A program made the position numbers and the translations under genes. This document shows positions 10,088 through 64,000 of a stretch of DNA of 64,000 nt, piece after piece. Source of the stretch: Charina bottae (Eukaryota; Chordata; Lepidosauria; Squamata; Charinaidae); NCBI GenBank assembly GCA_023362775.1, contig JALMGJ010000004.1, positions 38,270,929-38,334,928 on the forward strand, read 5' to 3'. The notes under the pieces are model-generated. The model made no database searches. It worked only from the letters and a program-made list of their open reading frames with translations, and was not told the origin of the DNA. The stretch's first letter is position 1. Each line of letters begins with the position of its first letter.

Positions 10088-10945
10088 ATAAGGTGCAGGC
10101 AGGAACAGCATACACTGAATGGCACAACCAAGTAGCTGGCATTGTGTACAGCATAGCTTTCTAAAGTGTGTGTCGCGACACACTACTGTGTCGCCTGCAG
10201 TGTCTTGGTGTGTCGCGCTAAAACCTGGAAGCGCTGATGGGGGGAACCAGAAGAAGCAGCACCCCCGCCAATCACCGCTGCCGCCGCCACGTTACTGGCA
10301 GCGGCGCTGATTGGCGGGGGTGCCGCTTCCCCCATCAGTGCTTCTGGGTTTTAATGCGACACATCGGGACACCGCAGGCTGTGCCGCCGCCGCCTTCGGT
10401 GTGTGTAGCCAACACGAAAAGTTTGGAAAGCTCTGGTGTACAGGAACATCTGCACAGCATATGGGCTAGACCCTCCAAAGTCCAGATTGGAGATTCCACA
10501 GAAAGTGGTGGAGAATGACAGGGCTAAGATCCTGTGGGACTTCCAGATCCAGACAGACAGGCAGGTACTGGCCAATCAACCAGACATTGTGGTAGTAGAC
10601 AAGGACCAGAAGACGGCGGTCGTGATAGATGTAGCGGTGCCAAGTAACAGCAGCATCAGGAAGGAGTATGAGAAGCTGGAGAAGTAGCACCTGAAGGAGG
10701 GACTAGAGAGGATGTGGAAAGTGAAGGCCAAAGTGGTGCCAGTGGTGGTAGGAGCACTCCAGGCTGTGACTCCTAAGCTGGGAGAGTGGCTCCAACAGAT
10801 CCCAGGAGCAACATCAGAGCTCTCTGTCCAGAAGAGTGCAGTGCTAGGAACAGCTAAGATACTGCGCAGAACCCTCAAACTCCCAGGCCTCTGGTAGAGG
10901 ACCCGAGGTTGAGGAAGACACATACCACCCATAGGGGTGTGAAGG
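10088..10945 (+). mobile_element. R4-clade LINE 3' end with restriction-like endonuclease
   Basis: The piece encodes YTEWHNQVAGIVYRNICTAYG, interrupted by a hAT element, then DIVVVDKDQKTAVVIDVAVP, an in-frame stop at 10684-10689, and VKAKVVPVVVGA to KILRRTLKLPGLW, the usual R4 C-terminus. The D...D-x-K-like DIVVVDKDQK/VVIDVAV segment is the restriction-like endonuclease core. It is 5' truncated and in the opposite orientation to the R4 copy at 6018-9578, so it is a separate insertion or an inverted piece. Confidence 0.82.
10152..10435. mobile_element. Non-autonomous hAT element, copy 2
   Basis: This 284-bp element has ends CATAGCTTTCTAAAG and TTTGGAAAGCTCTG. It is flanked by an exact 8-bp duplication, GTGTACAG, at 10144-10151 and 10436-10443. 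The interior contains an inverted repeat built on ACCTGGAAGCGCTGATGGGG and CCCCATCAGTGCTTCTGG. It is inserted in the R4 endonuclease region and splits the reading frame. Confidence 0.88.
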
Positions 10946-10954
10946 GAATTTTTT

Positions 10955-11190
10955 TTATTATTTTAATCTGTTCAATCGCGTCCGATTCTTGGAGACTGCC
11001 TGGACAAGTCCCAGCAGTTTTCTTCGTAAGTTTTTTCAGAAGTGATTTGCCATTGTCTCCTTCCTAGAGCTGAGAGAAAGTGACTGGCCCAAGGTCACCC
11101 AGCTGGCTTTGTGCCTAAGGTGGGACTAGAACTCACAGTCTCCCAGTTTCTAGCCTGATGCCTTAACACACTACACCAAACTGACTCTCT
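10955..11190 (-). mobile_element. Family B (Sauria-type) tRNA-derived SINE
   Basis: The minus strand starts with a head like TTTGGTGTAGTGTGTTAAGG, then GACTGTGAGTTCTAGTCCC (box B region), AGCTGGGTGACCTTGGGCC, and the long form with TGGCAAATCACTTCTGAAAA. This matches the Sauria-type SINE layout and six other copies in the window. Confidence 0.8.
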
Positions 11191-11192
11191 AT

Positions 11193-12320
11193 GGTTGAAT
11201 ATTAAGACTAAACTAATGACAAGTGCAGCAAACAGCTTTAGAATTGACAATGAAGATATTAAAGGCTTCTGCCTTTTAGGATCAACCATCAACAGTAAAG
11301 GAACAAGCAATCAAGAAATACGCCACATACTAGCACTTGGTAGAGCAGCCATGAAGGCCTTGGAAAAGATATTCAGATGCCGTGATGTGTGTACACCTAC
11401 AAAGATCAGAACTGTGCAGGCAATGGTTTTCCCTGTGATACTCTATGAAGAAGGATAGAAAAGAGTATTAATGCTTTTGAATGTTGGTGTTGAAGAGGAT
11501 TCCTGAGAATACCATGGACAGCCAAGAAAACAAACAAATGGATCACTGAACAGATTAACCCAGGGTTCTCACAAATTACCAAGCTCAAATGATCATACTT
11601 TGGATAACTTATGCGAAGACATAGTTTTCTGGAGAAGTGTGTAATGCTGGGAATATTGTTGTTTTGTAAAATTTGTGATCAGAGTTATGGAAAAATATTG
11701 AGAGACAAGCTTGTAGTAAAACGTTGCTTTATTTAAAACAAAAGAACAGAAAAGATTCAGCCAGTAAGCCACATGGCTGATTAAGATAAGCTACTCATAT
11801 TTTAGAAACACAATGAGATAGCAGAGCAGAGTAGACCAAAACAAAAGCAGAGATAACACTTTTAAAGCTTTTTACAATTGCAACTTGGCCATATCTGAGT
11901 GGACAGGATCTGGCATGTGACCAAACACCTAGGCAACAGATTCCCAATATGGGCAAAGCTCAAACAGGTAATTCTGATTGGCTCGAACTCCCAGACTAGC
12001 TGGTTCCGAGTAAATTAACATTCCTGAGAAAAGGGGGTGAACATGTGCTCTCAAAGCCCAGAAAGAAACTTCAAGGCTTGGCTTTTTTAAAAACTCAGCC
12101 CCATATTCTACAGACATAAAAAATATATGCAACAGGGAAAGATAGAAGGAAAGAGAGGAAGAGTATGACCAGCAGCAAGGTGGATTAATTGAATTTCAGA
12201 GGTGATGGGTGCAGCATTGGAAGACCTGAAGAACCAGGTTGGGGACAGATTGCCCTGAAGAAAATGTATCTATCTGGTCACTATGAGTTGACATTGACTT
12301 GACAGCTTCAATAATTGTAA
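11193..12320 (+). mobile_element. RTE LINE, right half of the split copy
   Basis: Frames read LNIKTKLMTSAANSF, FCLLGSTINSKG, GRAAMKALEKIFRC and AMVFPVILY, then FECWC and FLRIPWTAKKTNK in shifted frames. After the LTR-like insertion (11654-12134) the text resumes as GKIEGK and AALEDLKNQVGDR. It continues the protein text that stops at about 6008. Several frameshifts make it a dead copy. Confidence 0.78.
11654..12134 (-). mobile_element. LTR-like repeat (possible solo LTR), copy 2
   Basis: This 481-bp element is homologous along its length to 2891-3377 in reverse orientation. It starts TGTTGCATAT on the minus strand and has an exact 5-bp duplication, GGGAA, at 11649-11653 and 12135-12139. The GTTTTAAATAAAG polyadenylation-like signal is conserved. 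No internal genes are present. It is inserted in the RTE copy. Confidence 0.65.
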
Positions 12321-13454
12321 GCTACAAATGGAATTGCAAATGACAGACTGTACACTTTTTAGGAACCTACATTTTTGGGGATGTAATCATCAGCAGTGTT
12401 GTTCTGCATTTCATAGGATCCTCTCACACCACTATTTTCACTCCCCAATATTCAGAAACAGTTTGAAGGCACACATTTGTCGCATTCACAATCAACCTGA
12501 AAGATTGAAAATGCCATCTGAAGAATTAGTGGACCTCCAACCGACTGATGTGAGAAGGTTAAAAAAAAAAAGCCCTCCCCCCCATGTCCTGCTTCCTGTG
12601 TGGGGTGTTTTTATACCGTGTAAAAACCCTGAATTTTCTCAGAAAGGGAGCTGCAAAACCAATGGGCTATTCTTTTGAACAATAAAAGTTTCTAGTATTT
12701 CTATGATTCTATGCAGAGCTAGACAGACCTTTCAGGACTTCTTTCATTTGTATTCTTGCACTGAGCAAACAGTTGGACTTAATGGTCAAATGGTCCGTTC
12801 CAACTCTATGAGTCTATGTCATAACTCGATCAGTGTTCTGTGCCACAAAGAATTTCAAGTTTGTTATGTTGATGGTTCATATTATGAATACAGAGGTCAA
12901 CTGGTTTTAGTTGGCAAAATCATATGCAACAGCAAGTGGACTCACAAGGATCTGACTCTTGAAAATGGGTTTGTGCATCACAATGCTCAAAGAATGCCAC
13001 ATCTGTTTACAATTCAATTCATGTATCTGAAACAATATCTAATTATAGGTGGTTTGGGAAGTATCTATGTTCATTTATTATGTGAATTAATGTGTATCTG
13101 TCCTCCTCTTCATATATCTGTACCATAGCAGCATAGTAGATAACTGCATCCATGGTTCTCTTACAAATTCAGTGTATGGTAATGGATTTGTTCAAGTATC
13201 TTTGATTTGAGTTGGTATAGTTTGTGAACATATCTAAATAATATGTAAGCACTAGAAGGGCATGATAAAAATGTTTAAATAAATATACAGTGTGGATTCT
13301 TGGTGCTCCATGAAAAGTATCACAGTATTCATTGTTTTTATGGTTTCCTTTGTATCAATGGATGTCAGGTGCAGTGAATTTTCTTTCTTTTTCTTCTCTT
13401 TCTTTTTTAAGTCACTTCAGTCATCTGACTCCAAGTGGCCTAAAGCAAAACAAA
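12321..13454. other. Intergenic, with a CR1 LINE 3' remnant at about 12690-12820
   Basis: A TTCTATGATTCTATG at 12697-12712 and a GTCCGTTCCAACTCTATGAG at about 12789-12808 are CR1-type 3' ends. Open frames at 12328-12678 and 12703-13128 show no recognisable protein and are probably chance. Nothing else is assigned. Confidence 0.5.
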
Positions 13455-13614
13455 CAATTTATTTATTTAATTTATTTTCTATCCCACCTTTATTATTTTT
13501 ACAAATAACTCAAGGCGGCGAACATACCTAATTCTTCTTCCTCCTCCTATTTTCCCCACAACAGCAACCCTGTGAGGTGAGTTGGGCTGAGAGAGAGTGA
13601 CTGGCCCAAGGTCA
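13455..13614 (-). mobile_element. Family B SINE, 5'-truncated
   Basis: Tail and body only: TTATTTATTTAATTTATTTT, ATTTTTACAAATAACTCAAG, CCTCCTCCTATTTTCCCC and GACTGGCCCAAGGTCAC. The tRNA-like head is missing where the next SINE begins. Confidence 0.75.
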
Positions 13615-13799
13615 CACACAATAGGTAAAGGTAAAGGTTTCCCCTGCACAGTCGTGTCCGACTCTAGGGGGCGGTGCTCATCTCCGTTTCTTAGCCAAAG
13701 AGCCAGCGCTGTCCGAAGACGCTTCTGTGGTCATGTGCCCAGCATGACGCGCATGGAACACTGTTACCATCCCACTGAAGTGGTACCTATTTATCTACT

Positions 13800-16700
13800 C
13801 TGGGGGCTATGGGGCGGGTTGTTCTATTGAGGTGGTGACGGGTCGGGGATGTTATGGCGGGAGCCGGAGGGCAGGCCATCGTTGGGGAAGACGCCCCCGG
13901 TGTTTATTACCGGTGGCGTGTTCCGGCCCTCCAGGCTCAAACCTAGGCCCTGGTCAACAGATCCTCGAGGGCCCTGGATTCCGGCTGTTGTTGCTTAACG
14001 CCAGGTCGGTTAATAACAAGGGCCCCCTCATATGTGATTTGATCACGGAGGAGGGGGCCGACCTGGCGTGTATTACCGAAACCTGGCTGGGCGTAGGAGG
14101 AGGGGTTGCCCTCTCGGAGATCTGCCCGGCCGGGTTTCAAGTATGGCACCAGCCGAGACTTCGGGGTAGGGGAGGAGGGGTGGCAGTTGTTATCAGAGAG
14201 TCGATGGTAGCCTTCAGGGGCGCTGCTCCACAAGTAACCGGATGTGAGACCCTGTTTTTCAAGTTGGGTTCCCGAGAGCAGTTGGGAGTGTTGCTGCTGT
14301 ACCAGCCTCCCTGCTGCGTAGCAACCTCCCTGCCTGAGCTGCTGGAGGCCGTCTCGGGGTTGGCGGTGGAGTTCCCCAGGCTTATGGTTCTGGGGGACTT
14401 CAATCTGCCGTCTCTGGGACGGGCCTCGGAGGCGGCTCGGGAGTTCATGGCCACCATGGCAGCCATGGGCCTGACTCAGATTATTCGGGACCCGACTCGA
14501 GACAGTGGCCTCACTCCGGACTTGGTGTTCTTGTCGGAGCAATGGCAAGGTGATCTGGGGGGTGAGTTACATCTTTCCCCATTGTCATGGTCAGATCATG
14601 CCCTGGTGGCCCTGAGATTCTCATATGCTGCCCCACTCCGCAGGGAGGCTGGACCTATTCGATTGGTCCGCCCCCGGCGACTAATGGACCCAATAGGGTT
14701 TCAGAGGGAGCTGGGGGTTATACCCGAGGATCTTTTGCACGGTCCAGCGGAGGTCCTGGCTGCAGCCTGGAATAAGGAAGCGGCCGGGGCTTTGGACAGG
14801 ATCGCGCCTATGCGGCCTCTCTTGCCCCATTCGACCCGATATTCCCCGTGGTTCACGGAGGGATTGAGGGTTTTGAAAAGGGTTAAGAGACGTCTAGAGC
14901 GCCGCTGGAGGAAGACAAAGACCGAATCTGACCGAACACTAGCTAGAGCCGCGGTTAAGGCCTACCTGGTGGCGGTAAGAGTGGCGAAACGGCAATATTT
15001 CTCCACTCTTATTGCATCTGCAGAATGCCGCCCGTCGGCCCTGTTTAGGATTACTCGATCTCTCCTGGGTAAGGTGGGCCCAATGACCCACCTTCAGGGC
15101 CGTGCGGAGGAATTTTCGGAGCATCTGGCGGATAAAATCGCTCGGATTCGTTCTAAGCTGGACTCCAAGCGTGGTGCATGGTCTGGGGAGATGCCAAGGG
15201 AACGTCTATGCCCGGTTATCTGGGAACAGTTTGATCCTGTTGAGCCCAAGGAAGTGGACAGGATCCTCCGGACTGTAAGGGCCACTACGTGTCATCTTGA
15301 CCCATGCCCTTCCTGGCTAGTGAAAGCAGCCAGTGAAGTGACATGTGGCTGGGTCCATGCGATGGTTGCTACATCCTTGGGAGAGGGAGTGTTTCCGGCT
15401 GCTTTTAAAGAGGCGCTGGTGCACCCCCTCCTCAAGAAGCCATCACTGGACCCTACAGTGTTGGACAATTTTCGTCCCGTCTCCCACCTTCCCTTTTTAG
15501 GGAAGGTGGTTGAGAAAGTCGTGGCATTACAGCTCCAGAGGATTCTGGATGATACGGATTATCTGGACCCCTTCCAGTCAGGATTCAGGCCGGGATATGG
15601 GGTAGAGACTGCATTGGTCGCACTTACAGATGATCTCTGGCGAGAGCGGGATGGAGGCAATGCATCCATCCTGGCTCTTCTTGACCTCTCAGCGGCTTTC
15701 GATACCATCGACCATGGTATCCTTTTGGGGCGGCTCGGAGAGTTGGGGTTGGGCGGCGTAGTCTTGCGCTGGTTCGCCTCCTTCCTCCGAGACCGGTCCC
15801 AATCGGTGGTGATAGGAGATGAGAGGTCCGACCCTCGGCCCCTACTTTGTGGGGTGCCGCAGGGCTCGGTTCTCTCCCCTCTCCTATTTAATATCTACAT
15901 GAAACCGCTGGGTGAGATCATCCGCCAACACGGGATGAGGTATCATCAGTATGCTGATGATACTCAACTATATATCTCCATCCCGGGTGAGTTAAGTGAT
16001 GCAGTTTCTGCCCTTTCTCAGTGCCTGGAGGCTGTGGGGGTCTGGATGGGGAACAACAGGCTTCAGCTGAACCCTGGCAAGACGGAGTGGCTGTGGATTG
16101 ATGGCGCCTCGGGATCCAAGGAGTTGTCATCTTTAGATCTGGACGGGGTGGCACTACCCCGTTCAGACTCAGTGCGGAATCTGGGGGTCCTTCTGGACTC
16201 ACGACTCCTGCTTGAAGAGCAGGTGGCAGTCGTGGCCAGAAGGGCTTTTGTGCAACTTCGAGTTGTACGCCAGCTTCGCCCTTTCCTGGACCGAGATGCC
16301 CTCCGTACAGTCACTCATGCCCTGGTCATCTCCCATATAGACTATTGCAATGCACTCTACATGGGGCTACCCTTGAAGAATATCCGGAAGCTTCAGCTGG
16401 TCCAGAATGCGGCTGCGCGCGCAGTTATGTGTGCCCCAAGATCGGCACACGTGACACCTCTGCTGCGTGAACTGCACTGGTTACCAGTTTGCTTCCGGGT
16501 CCAATTCAAGGTGTTGGTTGTTACCTTTAAAGCCCTACATGGCATGGGACCAGGTTACCTTAGAGACCGCCTCATCCCCAGAGTATCGACCCGCCCCACC
16601 CGGTCATGCAGAGAGGGCATGCTACGGATCCCATCAGTAAAAGAATTTCATCTAGCGGGATCCAGGAAGCGTGCCTTCTCTGCCGTAGCACCCGCCCTTT

Positions 16701-17022
16701 GGAACATCCTGCCCCTTGAGGTGAGGCTAGCCCCCACACTCCTGACCTTCAGGAAACAACTGAAAACCTGGCTCTGCCACCTCGCCTGGGACGGGATGAG
16801 TAATAGCTCTTCCTGGAGATGGCTCGCACCATAAAGTTCAGTTCGGTTCGTAAACATCAGATACAGCCTCTTGGATTTTATATTTTTATATTTTTATATT
16901 TTTAATTGATTGTATAAAGTATTTTATATGTTTTTAATCGCTGACTTTATTGTAAACCGCCCAGAGTCCCCTTGTGGGGGGAGATGGGCGGTGATATAAG
17001 TTAGAAATAATAATAATAATAA
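13800..17022 (+). mobile_element. L2-clade LINE with intact ORF2
   Basis: The element is 3.22 kb, GC-rich and ends with a terminal hairpin (AACCGCCCAGAGTCC...GGGGAGATGGGCGGTGAT, about 16955-16995) and an (AAT)n tail at 17005-17022. It carries one open frame from 13832 to 16834 with no stop. It is inserted in a SINE with a 4-bp duplication. No ORF1 and no long 5' UTR are present, so it is probably 5' truncated even though ORF2 is intact. Confidence 0.9.
13832..16834 (+). CDS. L2 LINE ORF2 protein: endonuclease and reverse transcriptase
   Basis: The frame is 1000 codons with no interruption. Residues 51-262 form an apurinic-type endonuclease: ITETWL with E83, LGDFNLPS with D189 and N191, and WSDHAL with D255 and H256. 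Residues about 525-770 form the reverse transcriptase: DNFRPVSHLPF, GFRPGYGVETALV, LDLSAAFDTIDH, GVPQGSVLSPLLFN and the catalytic YADD at 707-710. The C-terminal region (about 820-960) contains DYCNALYMGLPLK, LHWLPV and HGMGPGYLRDRL, typical of L2. The protein would nick target DNA and copy its own RNA at the nick. The frame opens without an ATG; the first Met is within the endonuclease (residue 125), so the natural start is probably upstream in a lost 5' part. All catalytic residues I can check are present. Confidence 0.9.
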   Translation: MVTGRGCYGGSRRAGHRWGRRPRCLLPVACSGPPGSNLGPGQQILEGPGFRLLLLNARSVNNKGPLICDLITEEGADLACITETWLGVGGGVALSEICPAGFQVWHQPRLRGRGGGVAVVIRESMVAFRGAAPQVTGCETLFFKLGSREQLGVLLLYQPPCCVATSLPELLEAVSGLAVEFPRLMVLGDFNLPSLGRASEAAREFMATMAAMGLTQIIRDPTRDSGLTPDLVFLSEQWQGDLGGELHLSPLSWSDHALVALRFSYAAPLRREAGPIRLVRPRRLMDPIGFQRELGVIPEDLLHGPAEVLAAAWNKEAAGALDRIAPMRPLLPHSTRYSPWFTEGLRVLKRVKRRLERRWRKTKTESDRTLARAAVKAYLVAVRVAKRQYFSTLIASAECRPSALFRITRSLLGKVGPMTHLQGRAEEFSEHLADKIARIRSKLDSKRGAWSGEMPRERLCPVIWEQFDPVEPKEVDRILRTVRATTCHLDPCPSWLVKAASEVTCGWVHAMVATSLGEGVFPAAFKEALVHPLLKKPSLDPTVLDNFRPVSHLPFLGKVVEKVVALQLQRILDDTDYLDPFQSGFRPGYGVETALVALTDDLWRERDGGNASILALLDLSAAFDTIDHGILLGRLGELGLGGVVLRWFASFLRDRSQSVVIGDERSDPRPLLCGVPQGSVLSPLLFNIYMKPLGEIIRQHGMRYHQYADDTQLYISIPGELSDAVSALSQCLEAVGVWMGNNRLQLNPGKTEWLWIDGASGSKELSSLDLDGVALPRSDSVRNLGVLLDSRLLLEEQVAVVARRAFVQLRVVRQLRPFLDRDALRTVTHALVISHIDYCNALYMGLPLKNIRKLQLVQNAAARAVMCAPRSAHVTPLLRELHWLPVCFRVQFKVLVVTFKALHGMGPGYLRDRLIPRVSTRPTRSCREGMLRIPSVKEFHLAGSRKRAFSAVAPALWNILPLEVRLAPTLLTFRKQLKTWLCHLAWDGMSNSSSWRWLAP

Positions 17023-17182
17023 TACTTGCATTTGCATGCTTTCGAATTGCTAGGTTGGCAAGAGCTGGGGCGAGTGCAGGAGCTCACTCCGTCATGCAGC
17101 GCTCGGGTCTCGAACCGCCGACCTTCCGATCGACAAGCCTGGCGTCTTAACCACTGAGCCATCGCGCCCCCATCACACAATA

Positions 17183-17589
17183 CATTACACACAATACATT
17201 ACAATAATTCAAAAATATCACAATTATCAAATTCACCAAAGAACAGCCATAATAACAACTATCAAATAAAGCCAACAAAATAATAATATTGTCATAAAAA
17301 CTGTAACATTTTATAACAGCAGAGCAGCTGGATTCTGCATAGAAATCATGAGGATCACTGAAGATTCTTGCCTTTGTACCATGGGGCATAGTGAATCACC
17401 AGATTGGTGGTCTTTTCAGTGCAGCCCATAATTTTGAATGCAGAACGCTTTTTGAAAGTCGTTTTGGAGGGAATGGCCCATACCAATCAGTATGCTCCCT
17501 GAAGACTAAAGTCGCGGACACATGATTTAGTTTTGACAGTAGTTTCAGATCAATGCCATGAAATAATCATGAAGATCTGTATGATACAT
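17183..17589. other. Intergenic, no gene recognised
   Basis: A short ACACAATACATT tandem begins at about 17174. The rest shows no recognisable coding or repeat family. Confidence 0.4.
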
Positions 17590-17770
17590 GCATATATATG
17601 ATTATGTACCATCAAGTCATTTTCGACTTCTAGCGACCACATAGATAAGATTTTCTCCATGACGATCTGCCCCTGACCTGGTCCTTTCAATAGGTCTTCC
17701 AACAGTGCACCCATCGCCACTGTGACTGAGTCTATCCACCTTGCTGCTGGTTGTACGGATTCACCGTTAA
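17590..17770 (-). mobile_element. RTE-type LINE 3' remnant
   Basis: It reads TTTCGACTTCTAGCGACCAC, then CCATGACGATCTGCCCC and CTATCCACCTTGCTGCTGGT on the + strand. It resembles the 3' part of the minus-strand RTE copy at 25030-25400 but is shorter and decayed. Confidence 0.6.
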
Positions 17771-18316
17771 AATTTTACCTTTGGAAGACAATCTTACTCG
17801 GCTACGAGTGATCGCCAATGAATGACATATACTTGGTGCCATGAGAATGTCAAAAACTGTAGAGCCATAACTATTACGGTTGAATCAGCGGAAGAACATT
17901 TGTGCTTTGACAGTTGTTTGTGCTACATCATAAGTAAAACTTGGGAGAAAACAAGAACAACTGTGGACTTTAATTTTTCACACCCTGGCATCAGCAAACA
18001 CGAGGCGCCTGAACTTACTCTCTCTCAGAGAGCGATCTCCTACGCATGCGTGGTAGGGGAAAGTGACTTCATACTCCGCCACCCAACGTCGGGCTCTTTT
18101 CTTCCGCCGCCTGGGTCTCGCTGCTTTGCCGAAGCATGAGCTGAAAGGGAGAGAGGGCGGGGAGAGAGGTGGGGGGGGGGTGCATGTGCGCATGCGTGGT
18201 GTCGCTGCCAGGAACTGGCCTGGCTACTGTTCCTGCTGCCGCTGGTGGCGCGGCGCGCTGAGGAGGTCGGCGGCGGGCGCGGCGGCGGCGGCTGTGGGAT
18301 CCCGGGGGTGCAGCCG

Positions 18317-18347
18317 ATGCCTCGCGGTCTCCCCCGCCTGGCTGGGG

Positions 18348-18358
<11 letters not shown>
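18317..18358 (+). CDS. Upstream ORF overlapping the UXS1 start codon
   Basis: An ATG at 18317 opens a 13-codon frame (MPRGLPRLAGDAE) that stops with TAA at 18356-18358. The stop lies inside UXS1 codons 3-4 in another frame. The UXS1 ATG is at 18348, so this ORF overlaps it and could reduce main-frame initiation if included in the transcript. Its context is weak (C at -3). Confidence 0.35.
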
Positions 18359-63567
<45,209 letters not shown>

Positions 63568-64000
63568 GTATACATTTTTTATGTTCAATTCAATTTAATT
63601 TTATTATGGCCTTTAGCCAGCAAACTTTTTTATGTTCATTGTTTCAGTAGTGACTAAAATAAATGTAAAGTGTTGTGGGAAGGCATGTTTTCCAACATGC
63701 CATAGTTTTGCCATATAACTTTTTAGCACTTTTCCTGAATAGTTTCATTCATGTTGCACATCGTCTGATAACACACACAGGTTCAGCTTTCAAAACCATG
63801 CCTTTTAAAAAAAACAAACTATTTGTAGGAATTTGGATGGAGAGAGCATAATAATATTTCTTATAATGTTAATTGTGCTCTACTCAAAGGCAGGAATTCT
63901 TGCAGATCAGATCAGTGTTTGTCTCCTAGAACTTAGTAACTTCTCATTACAGCTAGCAAGTTGTACCTCCATCTAGCTCTTAACGCAGGGGTGGGCAACG

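Larger units (their letters stand above)
13624..17173 (-). mobile_element. Family A SINE split by a 3.2-kb L2 LINE
   Basis: The SINE body is at 13624-13799 and the rest, including the tRNA-like head (CACTGAGCCATCGCGCCCCC), is at 17023-17173. A 9-bp duplication, CACACAATA, at 13615-13623 and 17174-17182 brackets the whole. A 4-bp TACT duplication (13796-13799, 17023-17026) brackets the L2 insert. The two SINE halves abut exactly once the L2 is removed. Confidence 0.9.

Noticed and set aside
13832..16834. 1000-codon ORF as a host gene
   Set aside because: It has endonuclease and RT motifs of L2, ends with the L2 3' hairpin and (AAT)n tail, and lies in a SINE with a target duplication.

Overview
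The window is nuclear DNA of a vertebrate, most likely a squamate reptile (lizard more likely than snake). It has one multi-exon gene with canonical GT-AG introns, a CpG-rich promoter, and a repeat population typical of squamates: L2, RTE/BovB, R4 and CR1 LINEs, two tRNA-derived SINE families, hAT, Tc1 and Tigger-like DNA transposons, LTR-like repeats and a Penelope-like palindrome. No prokaryotic gene, rRNA gene or CRISPR array is present.

Layout: 1-18000 is intergenic and dominated by nested transposons. An RTE copy is split by about 5.2 kb carrying an R4 LINE, a second R4 3' piece, RTE debris, two hAT elements and a SINE (5663-12320). A 3.2 kb L2 LINE with an uninterrupted 1000-codon ORF sits inside a SINE (13624-17173).

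18000-64000 is the 5' part of UXS1 (UDP-glucuronate decarboxylase 1, UDP-xylose synthase) on the + strand. Eleven coding exons (18348-63567) give 304 codons plus two bases, ending inside a codon. They cover the signal anchor, the NAD-binding Rossmann core and the Tyr-x3-Lys catalytic motif. The remaining C-terminal exons (about 120 residues by comparison with the roughly 425-residue vertebrate protein) lie beyond the right edge. Exon 1 is in a CpG island with NRF1-like palindromes and a short upstream ORF that overlaps the start codon. Intron 1 is about 14.4 kb. The introns hold truncated L2 copies, SINEs, a 2 kb dead Tc1 transposon, MITEs and microsatellites.

The only host gene supported is UXS1. 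The other long open frames are transposon proteins. Many insertions keep exact target-site duplications, so the order of insertion can be read directly. The least expected structures are the tRNA-like head directly upstream of the R4 ORF, the near-perfect 112-bp inverted repeat flanked by a 15-bp duplication (33254-33790), the GC-rich hAT family with three 8-bp-flanked copies, and a short retroposon with a (TTG)n tail inside the Tc1 element. I see no clear new host system; novelty here lies in transposon structure and in details of the UXS1 5' end.
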